Below the pieces are notes generated by a model, which saw nothing but the letters and a program-made list of their open reading frames with translations, did no database searches and was not told where the DNA came from. The position numbers were made by a program, and so were the translations under genes. 64,000 nt of DNA from positions 90,233,501 to 90,297,500 of the forward strand of contig CM027379.1 of assembly GCA_015680905.1 (NCBI GenBank), written 5' to 3'. The stretch is from Coptis chinensis (taxonomy: Eukaryota; Streptophyta; Magnoliopsida; Ranunculales; Ranunculaceae). Positions 1 to 10,983 of the stretch are shown one piece after another (position 1 is the stretch's first letter; each line of letters begins with the position of its first letter).

Positions 1-2
1 CA

Positions 3-1034
3 GTCAAGCTCAAAGATCCAGGAAATCCTACAATATCATGCAAGTTAGGAGAAAAATTCACAGGTAATGCTCTTTTAGTCCTTGGTGCTAGTGTTAATCT
101 CTTGCCATATCATGTGTACCGAGGGTTGGGCCTGGAGAACCTAAAGCCTACAAAAGTCAAATTGAAGTTAGCTGACCATTCTACCAAGATTCCCAGAGGC
201 ATAGTTGAGGATGTTCTTGTTCAAGTAGCTAATTTCTACTATCCAGTGGATTTGATTGTGATAGCCACCAAGGAGACCTTTAATAAAATTCCAATTATTC
301 TAGGCCGACCTTTCCTCGCTACCGCAAAAGCTTTGATAAATTGTCACAACGGTGAAATGAAGATCAACTTTGGTAAGATGTCCATGGACATAAATATCTT
401 TCACCTGTTGAATAAGGATTGTGATGACACCGAAGGTGGAGAGGTGTACTTCCTTGATAGCATGATACAAGAATCCTTCCCATTTGAAGATTCAATTGAG
501 AGTGCTCAATCTACAGAAAACTGTGATACCACAGAGGTGTTGCTAGCCATGTTCTTGGAATCTCTGCATAAAATTCAGGATTTAAGTGAGTATAATGGAA
601 AATTGGCAGAGAGAGTATCATATCTTGAGAAGATGAACTCTACATTTAAGGATGAACAACAGACTTCTACCCAAAAAAATTAGTTGCTAGAGAATTAGCT
701 TAAAGAAGTTTTGGAAAAACAACAGAATCTAGAAACTGAAATGAGTCTTCTGAAGCAGAAAGTGGACCATATTGATAAGAAGAATTTCACTGCTGAAGCT
801 TCTTCTACATCATCATTGTCTGAACGAGAGAAGAATGTGAACCAGTCTACCGCCCACCTTGAGCGCAGTCAGCCAGACATCCATTATCATTACTGTGGTG
901 GTAAAGGGCACATCAGATACTACTGTCCTGTTAGAAAAAAACATTTTCGTCAATCTTCTACACAGAGAAACCACAAGGCCTATCACACAATCATCAGACC
1001 TGAAATAGTTCAAGGTAGAGAAGCAACTTCATAA
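3..1034 (+). pseudogene. Retropepsin fused to coiled coil and zinc-knuckle-like tail
   Basis: One frame is open from base 3, truncated by the window edge, apart from two in-frame TAG stops (681-683 and 696-698). The first part is a plant Ty3/gypsy aspartic protease: the LGASVNLLPY motif, a conserved ADHS...PRGIVEDVLV block and IILGRPFLAT. The catalytic Asp of the expected L-D-L-G-A-S is replaced (LVLGAS), so this copy is inactive. After an acidic spacer come heptad-like stretches (LEKQQNLETEMSLLKQKV) and then YHYCGGKGHIRYYC, a CCHC zinc knuckle whose first Cys reads Tyr, one base change from TGT. In relatives A to C the zinc knuckle lies before the protease, so this order is unusual. The knuckle resembles Ty1/copia gag knuckles. 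Confidence 0.75.
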
Positions 1035-1344
1035 GCAATCTTTCCAGCATATCAAGGAGTATTTTTGACAACCCACAAGGTGAGACCTCCTCGTCCTACA
1101 AACATTTGCCAGATTTAGGTAAGAAAATCTGATCTCCTCACTCCAAATTGATAATGCATGATATATAGTCTTAGGGATCTGACTTAGAAAGACCTAACAA
1201 AAAAAAAAAAAAAAACTTGGTAAAAGGAAATGTTCCTATTTTTGGGATTAATTTTGATATTTGGCATCAATGGTAACATCTTCCCTTTTTCTCATTCATT
1301 TCATTTACTTAATTTCTATACATTGAGAACAATGCATATGTTAA

Positions 1345-1358
1345 GTTGGGGGAGGGTG
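1345..1358 (+). other. Internal polypurine-like tract after the protease ORF
   Basis: A G-rich tract (GTTGGGGGAGGGTG) follows a TTGAGAACAATGCAT stretch, a combination I know from the 3' end of coding regions in Athila-like elements. No LTR start with a matching partner follows, so I read it as an internal polypurine-like tract. It corresponds to the tract after gag-protease in element B near 34803. Confidence 0.5.
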
Positions 1359-3092
1359 TACTTGAGAAATGAATTTCAAAAATTAGTTTTCAAAAACAAA
1401 AATATTTTTATTTCTATATCAGTGGCATGAGAAAAATAAATTTTAATGATGAGTCTTGGATATAGATTCTATACTGCTTATTGTTGAGTTTGATAGATAG
1501 TTGATATTATTGATTTTATTACCACTTAGACTATTTATTATGCTCAGACATAGTTCTTGTTGATAGAATTCTTTATCAAGGCACCACCATAGTACTTGGT
1601 CAGTTTTGTGTACATTTGTTAGAAGCGAGATTTAATCCCTAGTAAATTGGAAGCAGATTTTTTTAAACTTAGCTCGCGAGACTTGAGCTTTATACCCATT
1701 CTTTGGAGAGTTCTTACAAAAAATCCAAGTCTTAGTGACTCAATCTTTCAGTTCTTTATGTCGTTGTAATATAGTATCATTATTCGTTGATTTGGTTAAT
1801 TACGAAGTGACATCAACTGGGGAGATAGCCATTAGGTCTTGTAGTCTATTCAAAACAGAGTATCATACTGATAAGTCAAGTAATGAACCCATTCAGCCTT
1901 TATCCCACCTAGTAGGACCATCATGTTAAACCTTTTTGAGCCTTACAATAAGCCATTTTCTTTCATAAAACCCTTTACTCTTTTACCCAACTCCAAACAA
2001 GGAGTATAGCTAAAATCTTTATTAGCCATACCCATATGTTTCTGAGAATACGAGGGGAACAAGGAGGAAGAAAAAACACAAAAGGAAGATTACAATGAAA
2101 TATCAGAGAGATACAATGAAGACCATCATTCTGTTCAAAGTGAAAGAAGCTAGTGGAAAACATGCATATCTAGTACTAATCAAGGATATACCACTGAGCT
2201 TTAAAAAAAAATGAACAGAATGGATGGAAAAGCTAAAACAAAGGAAGAATTTTCTCTGCAATACAGAATTTGAAGAAATCTTCCAAGGAATGAAGCAAAA
2301 CCCTTAGTATTTTCAGAAACAACCTTAGAATCCTTTTTACCTTTCCTTCATAAAGCAATATCCAAGCCAAGTTACAACCCATGACTTATCACTACAGTAT
2401 GATACGAAGTCTAGAATAGGTGAGAGGATGCTAAAGTGAAGGACCCAACACTTCATATGTGATTGACATTCTTTCCATGAGACTACTGTCATCTAGAAGT
2501 CTGTTTTTCAAAGTAGTATGTGGGATGTTCGTATTCATTATTCTTTTCCCCACATACATGAGGTAAAATAGTAGACCATGTTCTGAGAGATTCTTTTATG
2601 AGAGTATGACCGGTGAGGATTGAAAGTCGAGATTATCTGTCTAAAGATAAACTAGGGATTCTGTTTCTTGGATAGGAGAGTATAAGAGATTGACTAAGTA
2701 CACACATAAGCCTTGATTGAGAATTTTGTCAATTTTTACTATCTCCCATCATAATCTATGAGTCTTTGCAGCAATGTAGTTAACAATGGAGACTGTCTAT
2801 TGGAGTAAACACTGAGTGGGTAAGGAATTTCTCTCTGTGAAAAATATTATCATTCTTGAACATGCTATTGATTGATTTTATGGGTATATCACCTGAAAAC
2901 CCTCACGAGACTATAAATCGTCCTTTTTGGGGAACTTAAAGGTTTCAAGCCTTGTTGTATATGGTAAATGCAATCGCGATGCCTGCAAAAATGAGTTAGG
3001 ATTTTATTTTTGTTATTAGGATGTGATTTTGATCACTTATCTATTTTTTATCTTATTTGCTAAGAGACTAGCAAAATGCTAGTTGGGAGTTG

Positions 3093-4315
3093 TGATAAGT
3101 GTTTAAAAAGTGCAATTTAACTCTCGATTATGCCTCTTGTTTAGCCATCTTAGTGGGACTAATAGTGTTTGTAAGTTATGTTTTATGATTCTACAGGTGA
3201 AAGAGGGAGTTTTGTGGAATATTAGAGAAAAAGGGGTAAAACGGAGCAATTCAGAGCATTAAGGATCACATGGGAAGCCCGTGGACAATCATGGAGAAGG
3301 CCAAAGAATATCATGCTAGTTTAGCATTATATTCAATTGCAATAAATAAAAGCATGTCACTAGCAACATTCAATTGCAATAAATAGAACCCTAAACTAGC
3401 ATGATATTCGATTGCAATAAATAAAAACCTTAATCTAAACTTCCATCCCCTGGTCTGGGCAATGAAACTAATAACTAAAAACATAAAGAACTAACTTGAT
3501 TGGAGAATACCATGAACCATATGAATCATTAAACCTTAAGCACCGGCTTCATCTTCTCCCTTGAAAGAGAAGATTAGCATTCCATGAAGAAGGAAGAACA
3601 CGAAGAACGAGAAGAAGAAGAGTTAAATAACCTAAGACTAGAAAGACTAACTTATTAAGACTCAGCTAGTTAAAACTGAATCTTTTATTATTAATCTCTC
3701 TCTGCCTCAAGTTCTGGAGACAAGAGTATAAGTGAATTGGCCAATTACATGAGGCACTTAGGTCCTCTATTTATAGGGGTTACAATGAGTTCTAGAAGCA
3801 TTCCAAACCGCCATTTGTTTCCTACTACAAATAGACTTCCTTCAGAGTCCAACTTCGTCTCCAAAACTGAGAAGGAATTGGCTACAGTGTCGTTTCATAA
3901 GTCTGGATGCACGATCCATGCGTCTCGGACGCGAGCAATGCGTCTAGAAGCACGATCCATGCGTCCCAGACGCGGAAGTCTATTTTGTCTCTTCTGCTCT
4001 ATCCTTTTTTGCAGGCTTTGGTCTAAGCAACAAATCCTTTGGCCTTGGGCTTCCAAATAGTCTTTAAAATAGGTCCAAGTCACATCTTTAATAGCATCAA
4101 TTCCTTGGCCTTCTCCATGATTGTCCACGGGCTTCCCATGTGATCTTTAATGCTCCGAATTGCTCCGTTTTACCCCTTTTTCTCTAATATTCCACAAAAC
4201 TCCCTCTTTCACCTGTAGAATCATAAAACATAACTTACAAACACTATTAGTCCACTAAGATAGCTAAACAAGAGGCATAATCGAGGGTTAAATTGCACTT
4301 TTTGAGCACTTATCA
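3093..4315. repeat. Palindromic LTR: inverted U3 fused to a reverse-oriented LTR
   Basis: Bases 3093 to about 3310 run TGATAAGTG...GGAGAAGGCC on the plus strand. Almost the same 215-220 bases appear inverted at about 4098-4315, ending GCACTTATCA. On the minus strand, 4315 down to about 3310 reads as a full LTR with a TATA box (CTATAAATAG at 3766-3776). The left part is therefore an extra, inverted copy of the LTR start, joined to the other end of the LTR at a 19-bp inverted repeat (GAATATCATGCTAGTTTAG at 3308-3326 and its complement at 3391-3410). The motif ATTC(A/G)ATTGCAATAAATA is repeated three times beside the junction. Element G's polypurine tract abuts the left end. Confidence 0.7.
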
Positions 4316-4602
4316 ACATCTTGAGAGAAAAAGATGGAGATTGTAAGAGAGGGAGTTTAAGAACAATTATGCAACAAAAACTGAGCTTAGAAAGTGAAGA
4401 TTAATTCTATTTGAGTGAAGAAAGGGATGAAATATGAGATCTAAGATGTGCAATTTATAACAGTTAAGCCTGATAGACTAGTAATTAATTTGATTAAAAG
4501 TAAAAAGGTAGTTACATTGGCTTAAGCACCGAATAGTCCACTCCTTAAAACTCATGATTATGTTCTCCACTTAAGAGTAAACATGTATTATCCTTGAGGC
4601 AC
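4316..4602. other. Intergenic or degenerate element DNA, no gene seen
   Basis: AT-rich sequence between the palindromic LTR and the hAT-type MITE. No open frame or repeat structure that I can assign. It may be the far 3' tail of element C. Confidence 0.4.
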
Positions 4603-4610
4603 ACAGTGGC

Positions 4611-5070
4611 TTGGGCTGTCAATGGGTCGGACTTGAACAGGACTCACTTATGTCCAAGTTCTGTCCAAATTATATTTACATTTAGAAGGTCCAAGTCCCG
4701 GTCTAGGTCCTGTTGGACATGATCGGATTCGGGCGTGGCCTAGGTCCAATAAGATTACATGGAAATAGTGTATTTTTTTATTATTTCTCTAAAAAAAACT
4801 GAAATAGAGTGTAGTAAGACTCAAACCCAAGCCTTATATGTGGCACTACAACACTAATCCATCAAGTTTCTTAACATTTTATGTATACTAGTAGTTACAA
4901 ATTTAATAGTACTTATTTGAAAAACTAAAAAATAACGTTAGTTTTCGGACGGGGGTATGTTCATAACTGGCCCAATAGTCTTATCGGACAACATTTAAGT
5001 TATAAGTCCCTATCTTATCGGTTCGGATCCAATCGGGCTTCAGGCCTGGTCCGACCCTTTGACAACCCTA
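4611..5070. mobile_element. Non-autonomous hAT-type element (MITE-like)
   Basis: About 460 bp bounded by imperfect terminal inverted repeats (TTGGGCTGTCAATGGGTCGG at the left, the complement of TAGGGTTGTCAAAGGGTCGG at the right). It is flanked by an 8-bp direct repeat, ACAGTGGC (4603-4610) and ACAATGGC (5071-5078), with one mismatch. The 8-bp duplication and the TAGGG-like end fit the hAT superfamily. Subterminal GGTCCAAG-like motifs recur inside. No transposase frame is present, so it would need one supplied in trans. Confidence 0.75.
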
Positions 5071-5344
5071 ACAATGGCTGGAATAGGGAAAGCAAGAAAA
5101 GTTGGAATCCAAGAATTGTATTAATGATGAAAGAAGATGGGTGATAGTTAGATTGTACTTCCAAGAATAATTATAAACAAAGGGAGTAAAATAGGATGTT
5201 GGAACAGAATATTATTATAAAACTAATATACTTAATTATAACCTAAAAAACACACCAAACTGAACTATCACTCAAAAACACTCCAAATAACACATAAAAA
5301 CAAAAAAGATGGACCTAGAAAGAAAAATCAAGTAAACAACCCAA

Positions 5345-6475
5345 AAACAAAGTCTAGTGGCGAGCACAATGAGGAGAGGGAGGCCCTTGTTGATGAGTAA
5401 GAAAAGTAGAAGGTTGAACGAAACTTGTCACAAGATGGTGAAGTTCATCAACTTGCCCGAGGACTTGCTACTGTAGATTGCCCTGGTTCTCAAAAATCTC
5501 AGTATTATGCTCCAAGTTGGGGGTATGATTTCCTAAGAACTAAGTGTGGGCTTGCATTAACTCTTTATAGTCCTCGTTGTGCACCGTCTGACGTTCTTGT
5601 AGGTCTAGCAATGTCCCGATGAGGATGTTTTGACTATTATGGAGGGCCCTTAGACCTTGGTGAAGAAATCGAATACCCTCCATAGGGTTAACTATGTGGG
5701 CAAGGGCATCCTCAGTGAAGAAATTCCCAGAAGAGAGAGTGTTGTTAGCTTGGTCATTGCCCTAGTTCATTGCGGCAGATGGTGTCCAATAACCGTCCAA
5801 GCAGTTGGAGTGAATTGTTATATTGCGAGCCATTTTAAGAGTGAGAAGAGGATATTCAACGTAGAATTCCCACTTCAGCATGATTCGTGTGACTATGGTA
5901 AGCAAAGGGGCTGCTCCACTTCGGGTATGAGTAATCGAATTTTAGAGATATCGGATTATGGAAAAATCGTCTCGTTTAGTCTGTAAGACCCAGAATAGGT
6001 GGAGAAGAGTTTTGTTTATTTAAGATATTTTGGCGTTGCCAACGACATTGTTTGCCAACCAGTGGACCACAGCTAGTTGATTTTTTTGTAAGGACTTGTG
6101 ACGAACAGTATGAAGTTTGTTGTGGAATTCACCATACCGAATTGTTGAAAGCATGAGTTGTTGCACAGTTTCAAAAGGGGTTTCTTGAAGATGAACTTCA
6201 GGATTTGTCATGGGAATTTGAATGACCTCATAAATGAGTTCTCGAGTTAATTCATGTTGCCTTCCATTCCTTCGGAAAAAGAATTTGCCGTTATGGAAGT
6301 TGCTATGTTCGTAGAATATCATAACCAACTCTCGGAAAAATGTGATTTGTGAATGATGCATAAGAGGCACCCAACCTCGATGTATGATTTCAGTGTCGAA
6401 AAAAGGATGAAATAGGCCTTCAAGAAAATTTCTTTCAAAATCTTGCTCGGGCACTATTACTCGCCTATTAGCCAT
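5345..6475 (-). pseudogene. ATHILA ORF-1-like / plant transposon protein
   Basis: An ATG at 6475 opens a 151-residue frame (MANRRVIVPEQDFERNF...) ending at 6020; decayed homologous frame continues to about 5345 with several stops (for example DLQERQTVHNEDYKELMQAH). The block R-G-W-V-P-L-M ... ELVMIFYEHSNFHNGKFFFRR ... IYEVIQIPM aligns by eye with both 3' ORFs of element B (RDWNSLW... and GWEPLM...), so the three are paralogues. The pattern fits the ATHILA ORF-1 or Transposase_32-type proteins of plant retroelements, whose function is not established. A TATA box (minus TTATATCTT near 6554-6561) lies about 80 bases upstream behind a pyrimidine-rich leader, suggesting its own promoter. Confidence 0.65.
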
Positions 6476-6553
6476 GGAAAGTAGAAAAGAAATAGAAGGA
6501 TGGGTATGATGGAATGAAAGGGAGGTGGTTGTAAGAAAGAGTCTTGCAGCCAA

Positions 6554-6912
6554 GATATAAGTAGACGTGGATGAGAATGGGAGTGAGTTGTGAAATCCGG
6601 ATTATGTGGGGAAGGTCAAGACGAAAAGCAAAGAATACATGTGTTTTTGCTTGAATACTCTGACGTGGCATTCACGTGAAAGTGAGTATTTTTCAAAGTG
6701 GGTTTTTTAACGTCAGATTCCCAAGACGAAAAACAAGTTGTGCAAAAAAATTAGAAAATACGGAGGAAGGCCGGTGCCACAATGAAGTTGAACCAACACG
6801 TATTTTTTACTTTGGATTTCAGAAAATAGGTCGTTTAACGTCAGATCCCTAAGACGATGATCGAGGCTTTCTTACTGAGGTAGAACATATGGAGGACGGT
6901 TTCACAGAGTAG
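6554..6912 (-). promoter_or_regulatory. Upstream region of the ORF-1-like gene with a repeated motif
   Basis: On the minus strand this stretch carries two copies (6855-6829 and 6728-6701) of a motif close to GGATCTGACGTTAAACGACC, then a pyrimidine-rich leader and a TATA-like box. The same motif occurs in front of or between the 3' modules of elements A, B and C. The left copy of the TTAGA duplication made by element A begins at 6913. Confidence 0.4.
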
Positions 6913-6917
6913 TTAGA

Positions 6918-7871
6918 TGATAACCCGAAAAAACAGTTGAATCCTAAATATTAATGCTACAAGAACACTAATACGTAATCCTACCGTTCTTACGTTTAAA
7001 TCAATTCTTCTTACTCTCAAAACATATTCATGCAATATAATGAGTAAGGAATTCGTTCCACTCTCAATCTATCAAGACTTAATAGAATTCAACTAATCAA
7101 ACCCAAAAGGAACAATGGTGAGAGTGATGTGTTTGGTGTGAAATTTCTATACTACCATTCTCAACACAAGAACAATAATAACAATAAGACATAATTAAAT
7201 TAAACTGAATTTAAAACTAAGATTGTGAATAAAGATAATTAACTTTATTGATCTAATAAAAAATAACAATGATATTCAATGATTTAAATAACTAAGCTAA
7301 AACAAAGAATGAAACTAATTAATGGAATGAAAACTAAGTAATTAACTAATCTAGATCTAACTTTTTCTAACCCTAAACTCCATTAACATTAGCTTCCTAA
7401 CCTAACTGCCATTAACACTGAGTCAAGCTTTTGTTTTTATACTTCTAGATCCAAAAATCGTGCATGGGCTTGGAGCCATGTTTTGGGCAAGAGAATCAGG
7501 CCCAAAACCCAATTCTTTTCAAATCCAAAAGGCCTCTTCTTCACCAGTAGTTGGCTTCCACAGACTTTTCGTCCACTTCTGCTCCTCTGATTGGGTCAAG
7601 GCTTGGACCATTGCAAAGCTCTTTCCGAGCCGGTCGTTTTGACATAAGGTAGGCCCAATTCGAGGTCTGAGTCCAAAGATATGGCATTCGAAGTTCTCAC
7701 CTGTTGCTCCTTTATCTCGCTAAAAGTGGCACATTTACGCACATAATGGACTTTGAAGCCCTGAAATGCATAAAAACACGTAATCAGTATTAACTCTTAC
7801 TTATTATTCACATAATTGGTCTAACAAGATGATTATTAAGGGGTTAAAACTACAGTTTTGGGCTCTTATCA
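6918..7871 (-). repeat. 3' LTR of element A
   Basis: On the minus strand it starts TGATAAGAGCCCAAAACTG and ends GGGTTATCA, 954 bp. A TATA-like box (GTATAAAAAC on minus, near 7435) sits in the LTR. The sequence is essentially the same as 15076-16027 over its first 590 bases; the visible differences are concentrated between about 7520 and 7830. Confidence 0.93.
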
Positions 7872-9729
7872 AACCACCCCAAATAGCATTTTGCTTGTCC
7901 TCCAGCAAAGATGAGAAATTAGAATAAGTGACCAAAAATGGAGTTCTACCTAATCTCGTTTATTTGAGTGCGATTGCATTGACCATATGCAACAAGGCCT
8001 TAAACCACTAGGAATTCCCTAGTGGACGAGTTATAGCCTCGTGAGAGTTTTCCAGTGAAGGTACTCACAAACTTCATCTATACTACGACGACTAAGAAAA
8101 TAAAACTATTGTTTCCTTATTCATGCTCAACTATCTATACATCTCTCTAGCAATTACATAAGAATAACCCAGTCAGAACCCTAAACTAATATATGCATAA
8201 TAATCAATCATCTAAAATAAACATATAACAATGAGTAATACTATGAAATGTAATAGCGGTCCGTTTAAAAACTTCGGAATAAGCGTCCTTAAGTAGGTCC
8301 TCACATAAATGTCAAGACAAAACCACTCTGATTTTTCCACTCAAGTTTAAGCTACTCCGATTAATGTCGCGTGGGCACACTTTACCTTAATCTCTCAATG
8401 ACAACAAGGAAGCCGGGTCGATCAAACACATCTGCCACTTACTATCACACTAACCTATTCCTAATTGAGCTAGAGGTCTTTATTAGGTGTTCTTGGGGGA
8501 TTAGGAGATGGTTTAAGAAGGAAGGAAATGGATATTCTAGAGGACAAGTCTGAGATAATAGAGTCTTCATATTATGTAACTAGAGAAAACCTTGTTATTT
8601 ACTTTTGCTTCTACACTTTGTTTCCATCCTTAGCCATATTTTTTCTTTTCTTTTGGCCTTTTGACTCCCTTTTATTCTATTTTTTTTGGAGTTTTATTTA
8701 TTTCTATTTTTTTTTTTCTTTTCTTTTCTTTTTTTTTTTTCTTTTTTTTTTTTTTTTCTTTTCTCTTTGGATGGAAACTTCTTTTCTTTATTTTCCGAAG
8801 CAACTAACTAATTTTTGTTTACACAGGTTTTCTCTTCTTCTTTCTTCCCTCATTCTATTCTCGGACTTATTCTAAATTAGGTAGGTTGATTTTTTATTTT
8901 GTTTTGTTTTGTAACGGGTAAAGGAATTGTGGTTTATGGAAGGCTAAAGAAAGGCTCGAGGAGGGGCTTACTAGCGGAAAATAATTCATAGGTTTGAATT
9001 TCTCGCTATATCGATCCAAAGAGGGCCTAAATTCTCGCTTAGGATATGGTTTAGTGATCAAGCAAGTGGGCGTGTGATTTCTCTATCCGGTTTTACTTCT
9101 CCCTTGTGTCATTTCTCAAATGTTTAGCTCATATAAGGCTTTAGGCTATATTCTCACAGGATTTGTAGAATAAGTACTCTAGCCTAGATTTGAGAAACTT
9201 ATCGCTAACAATCATAGATACTCATGTAATAAATTTATAGATAGATGCAAAGATTATTACCTACATATTAACCTAAGTTTCTAACAATTATTCGATCTGC
9301 AACAGCTCATTGAGACTTCTAGATTGTTAAGAGCATGGAGAAAGAAAACAATACCAATATTCCTAAGTGTATAGCATACTTTTTATTTATATTTTTGAAT
9401 TTTTGAAATTTTAACTAGAAAACAAGTGCACATTATACATATCTATATCCTAACAGATGTCTTAATTACACATGTTTCTATGCCCCCAACAAAAAGCATG
9501 CTTTGTCCTCAAAGCATTTAAATAAAGAGGGTAGAAAAATACCATGGAAATGCGTGAAATTCTGGAACATCTGCAAAACAAGGTGAGAACATACTAATAT
9601 AGGAAATAAAAAAAAAACTGACGCAACTCTATAAGAGTTCCACCCATTATGAGGTTAACAGAATGAAATTGCTTGGGACATAAGCAGACACTACTTAACT
9701 AAAACTTACCCCGACATTTAAAGATTTAC
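7872..9729 (-). other. 3' tail of element A with polypurine tract
   Basis: The polypurine tract (minus GGGGTGGTT, 7872-7884) adjoins the 3' LTR. The rest is non-coding tail homologous to the tail of element B (38405-40260), including a CTCACGAGGCTATAACTCGT block, a long T/CT-rich tract (about 8690-8765, purine-rich on the element's sense strand) and a CATGCTTTGTCCTCAAAGCA block with a short C-run. The open frame across the T-rich tract is low-complexity and not a gene. Confidence 0.75.
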
Positions 9730-9880
9730 TCGCCATCCTCCTCTTCTATATGAGGTTTCTTTTCATCCGAAGATGCCGCCATCCTAACTACAAGATCCGC
9801 TCGCGGAACGATGCTCCATAGGTATAGGTTCCCATCAAGTCTTCAAATGACTGTTCAGGAATCACTACAGGTGGTGTCAT
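9730..9880 (-). pseudogene. Deleted ORF-1-like gene (third module) of element A
   Basis: An ATG at 9880 starts MTPPVVIPEQSFEDLMGTY, clearly the same start as element B's third ORF (MTSPTLIPEQSFEDLF at 37474). The frame stops after 30 residues at 9788. Directly after, in another frame, comes KKPHIEEEDGE and a stop, matching the acidic end of B's gene region (EEENEEDDE). Most of the coding middle, several hundred bases, is therefore missing. Upstream on the minus strand are the leader and a TATA-like TATTTAAA at 10204-10197. Confidence 0.7.
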
Positions 9881-10220
9881 CTCAAAACTACTCTGTAGAA
9901 CAACTGCGAAAACCTGGAAGAAAACTAAGAAAATCGAAATTTCACATTGCTTCTTGGAGAGTGCTGGTAGCTTCAGATAGATAGCGTGAGTCGCTCTTTG
10001 AATTTTGGAATTACAGAGTTTGAGCGCGGGTCGCTCTTTTGAAGCATGGCCGCGTGAGATTTTTCGATTTCAGTGTTTGGCCTTGGGCTCTAGGTGCGAA
10101 AGTGAGTTTCTAAGAAAAACAAGAAAAAAGGTTGGAGTGAAAAGGGAAAGATGATTGTGGGGTGTAGTGTGGGTTGTGAGTGTAGTATGATGGAAGTTTA
10201 AATAGGTTCTGGGTTTCCAA
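9881..10220 (-). promoter_or_regulatory. Internal promoter/leader for the third ORF of element A
   Basis: Minus strand: TATTTAAA (10204-10197), then a CA-rich start region (CACAACCCACACTACACC), then GAGCGCGGGTCGCTC-type GC-rich blocks before the ATG. Element B has the same order with TATATAAA at 37105. This suggests a separately transcribed 3' gene; it is inferred from sequence only. Confidence 0.5.
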
Positions 10221-10494
10221 AACGAATCGGCAAGTTGCCAAATTGTTTTAAGGCAATTTCCGGAAATAGAAAACTGCCAAACTTCGAAAGCGGAAACTAA
10301 CCATAGTTTTGATTTCCTAACAACCCTGGTATCTTTTAAACTTGGTTTAGAACAGTAACTTCTAAACTCTCCTACATATCATGCTACCACTACAACTAAT
10401 CATAGGTATGCCAATTACGACAATATTCTCAACCTTCACTCCAAAACAAACTCTAAAATGGAGGATCTTCTACAAATCATGATATAATAAATAA

Positions 10495-10776
10495 TACCAC
10501 CCCCAAACAATTCGGAAGGTGGGATTAACAATAAAATCCATGCACAATTTGAAAAGAACCACATTATATTAAAATTGAAATTCAAACAACATTTAACTAC
10601 CAAATTCAAAGTTAACTACGAATTTAACAACGTAATATCCTATCTACTAAAAATAATAAAAACAACATCAAAACAACAAACAAGAAGAAATCTAGCTACT
10701 CTTCAAGGGGCGAGGTGGGGGTAAGAATAGAATTTGAGTGATCAAGAATGGAAAAACCAAACACCCCCCCAAACAA
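10495..10776 (-). other. Two internal polypurine-like tracts flanking a lost ORF
   Basis: Minus-strand TTTGGGGGTGGTATTA (10509-10495) and TTTGTTTGGGGGGGTGTTTG (10776-10757) match the two internal tracts of element B (36805-36820 and 34803-34814). In B the second ORF, over 1.1 kb, lies between them. In A only about 250 bases remain, with an ending like that of B's ORF (CCCCTTGAAGAGTAG on minus). Element A has thus lost nearly the whole second ORF. Confidence 0.6.
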
Positions 10777-10844
10777 ATTTTGAAAACAGGTTTGTAAAAA
10801 TTTGTTTTAAAACGTAGGTCTTTTAAAGTCGATTCCCTAGACTT

Positions 10845-10935
10845 AAAAGTGATATATATGTATTTACATGCGGTTTCCCATATATCAATAATCTAAACAA
10901 TTGTGGATCTTTCCATAAATAGTTAACATGGAATG
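10845..10935 (-). pseudogene. Relic resembling the RNase H-integrase linker
   Basis: A minus frame reads YLWKDPQLFRLLIYGK. Elements B (YLWNDPQLFRLLIYDK) and C carry the same segment. The Y-x-W-x-D-P-x-L-F pattern resembles the linker between RNase H and integrase in plant Ty3/gypsy polyproteins. It sits where pol would follow protease, so it may be a scar of an internal deletion. The family link is inference from memory. Confidence 0.5.
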
Positions 10936-10983
10936 CACCACCAAACAGAATCATCACGCTCCAAAACTTTCTACGACCTTAAC

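Larger units (their letters stand above)
1..3092 (+). mobile_element. Element G: 3' part of a non-autonomous Athila-like LTR element
   Basis: This is internal sequence of an LTR retroelement running off the left edge. It starts inside a protease domain, continues into a coiled-coil/zinc-knuckle segment and a polypurine tract near 1345, and ends with about 1.7 kb of non-coding tail. The last 230 bases (CTCACGAGACTATAAATCGT, then CAAGCCTTGTTG, then a GCAAAATGCTAGTTGGGAG tract) match in order the tail of element B just before its 3' LTR near 40080-40260, so this end is the 3' internal boundary. An LTR starting TGATAAGTG follows at 3093. No reverse transcriptase or integrase is visible. From 1360 to 3092 I see no convincing gene. 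Confidence 0.75.

Noticed and set aside
1354-1400. Start of an LTR at TGTACTTGAG after the purine tract
   Set aside because: No second copy of this sequence and no matching LTR end; the downstream DNA is the conserved tail leading to the LTR at 3093.
5425-5986. Plus-strand frames of 65 and 109 residues
   Set aside because: The minus strand carries the decayed ORF-1-like gene here; the plus frames are its shadows.
8528-8875. 115-residue plus frame full of Phe
   Set aside because: It arises from a T-rich tract in the tail of element A, antisense to the element, and has no start context.
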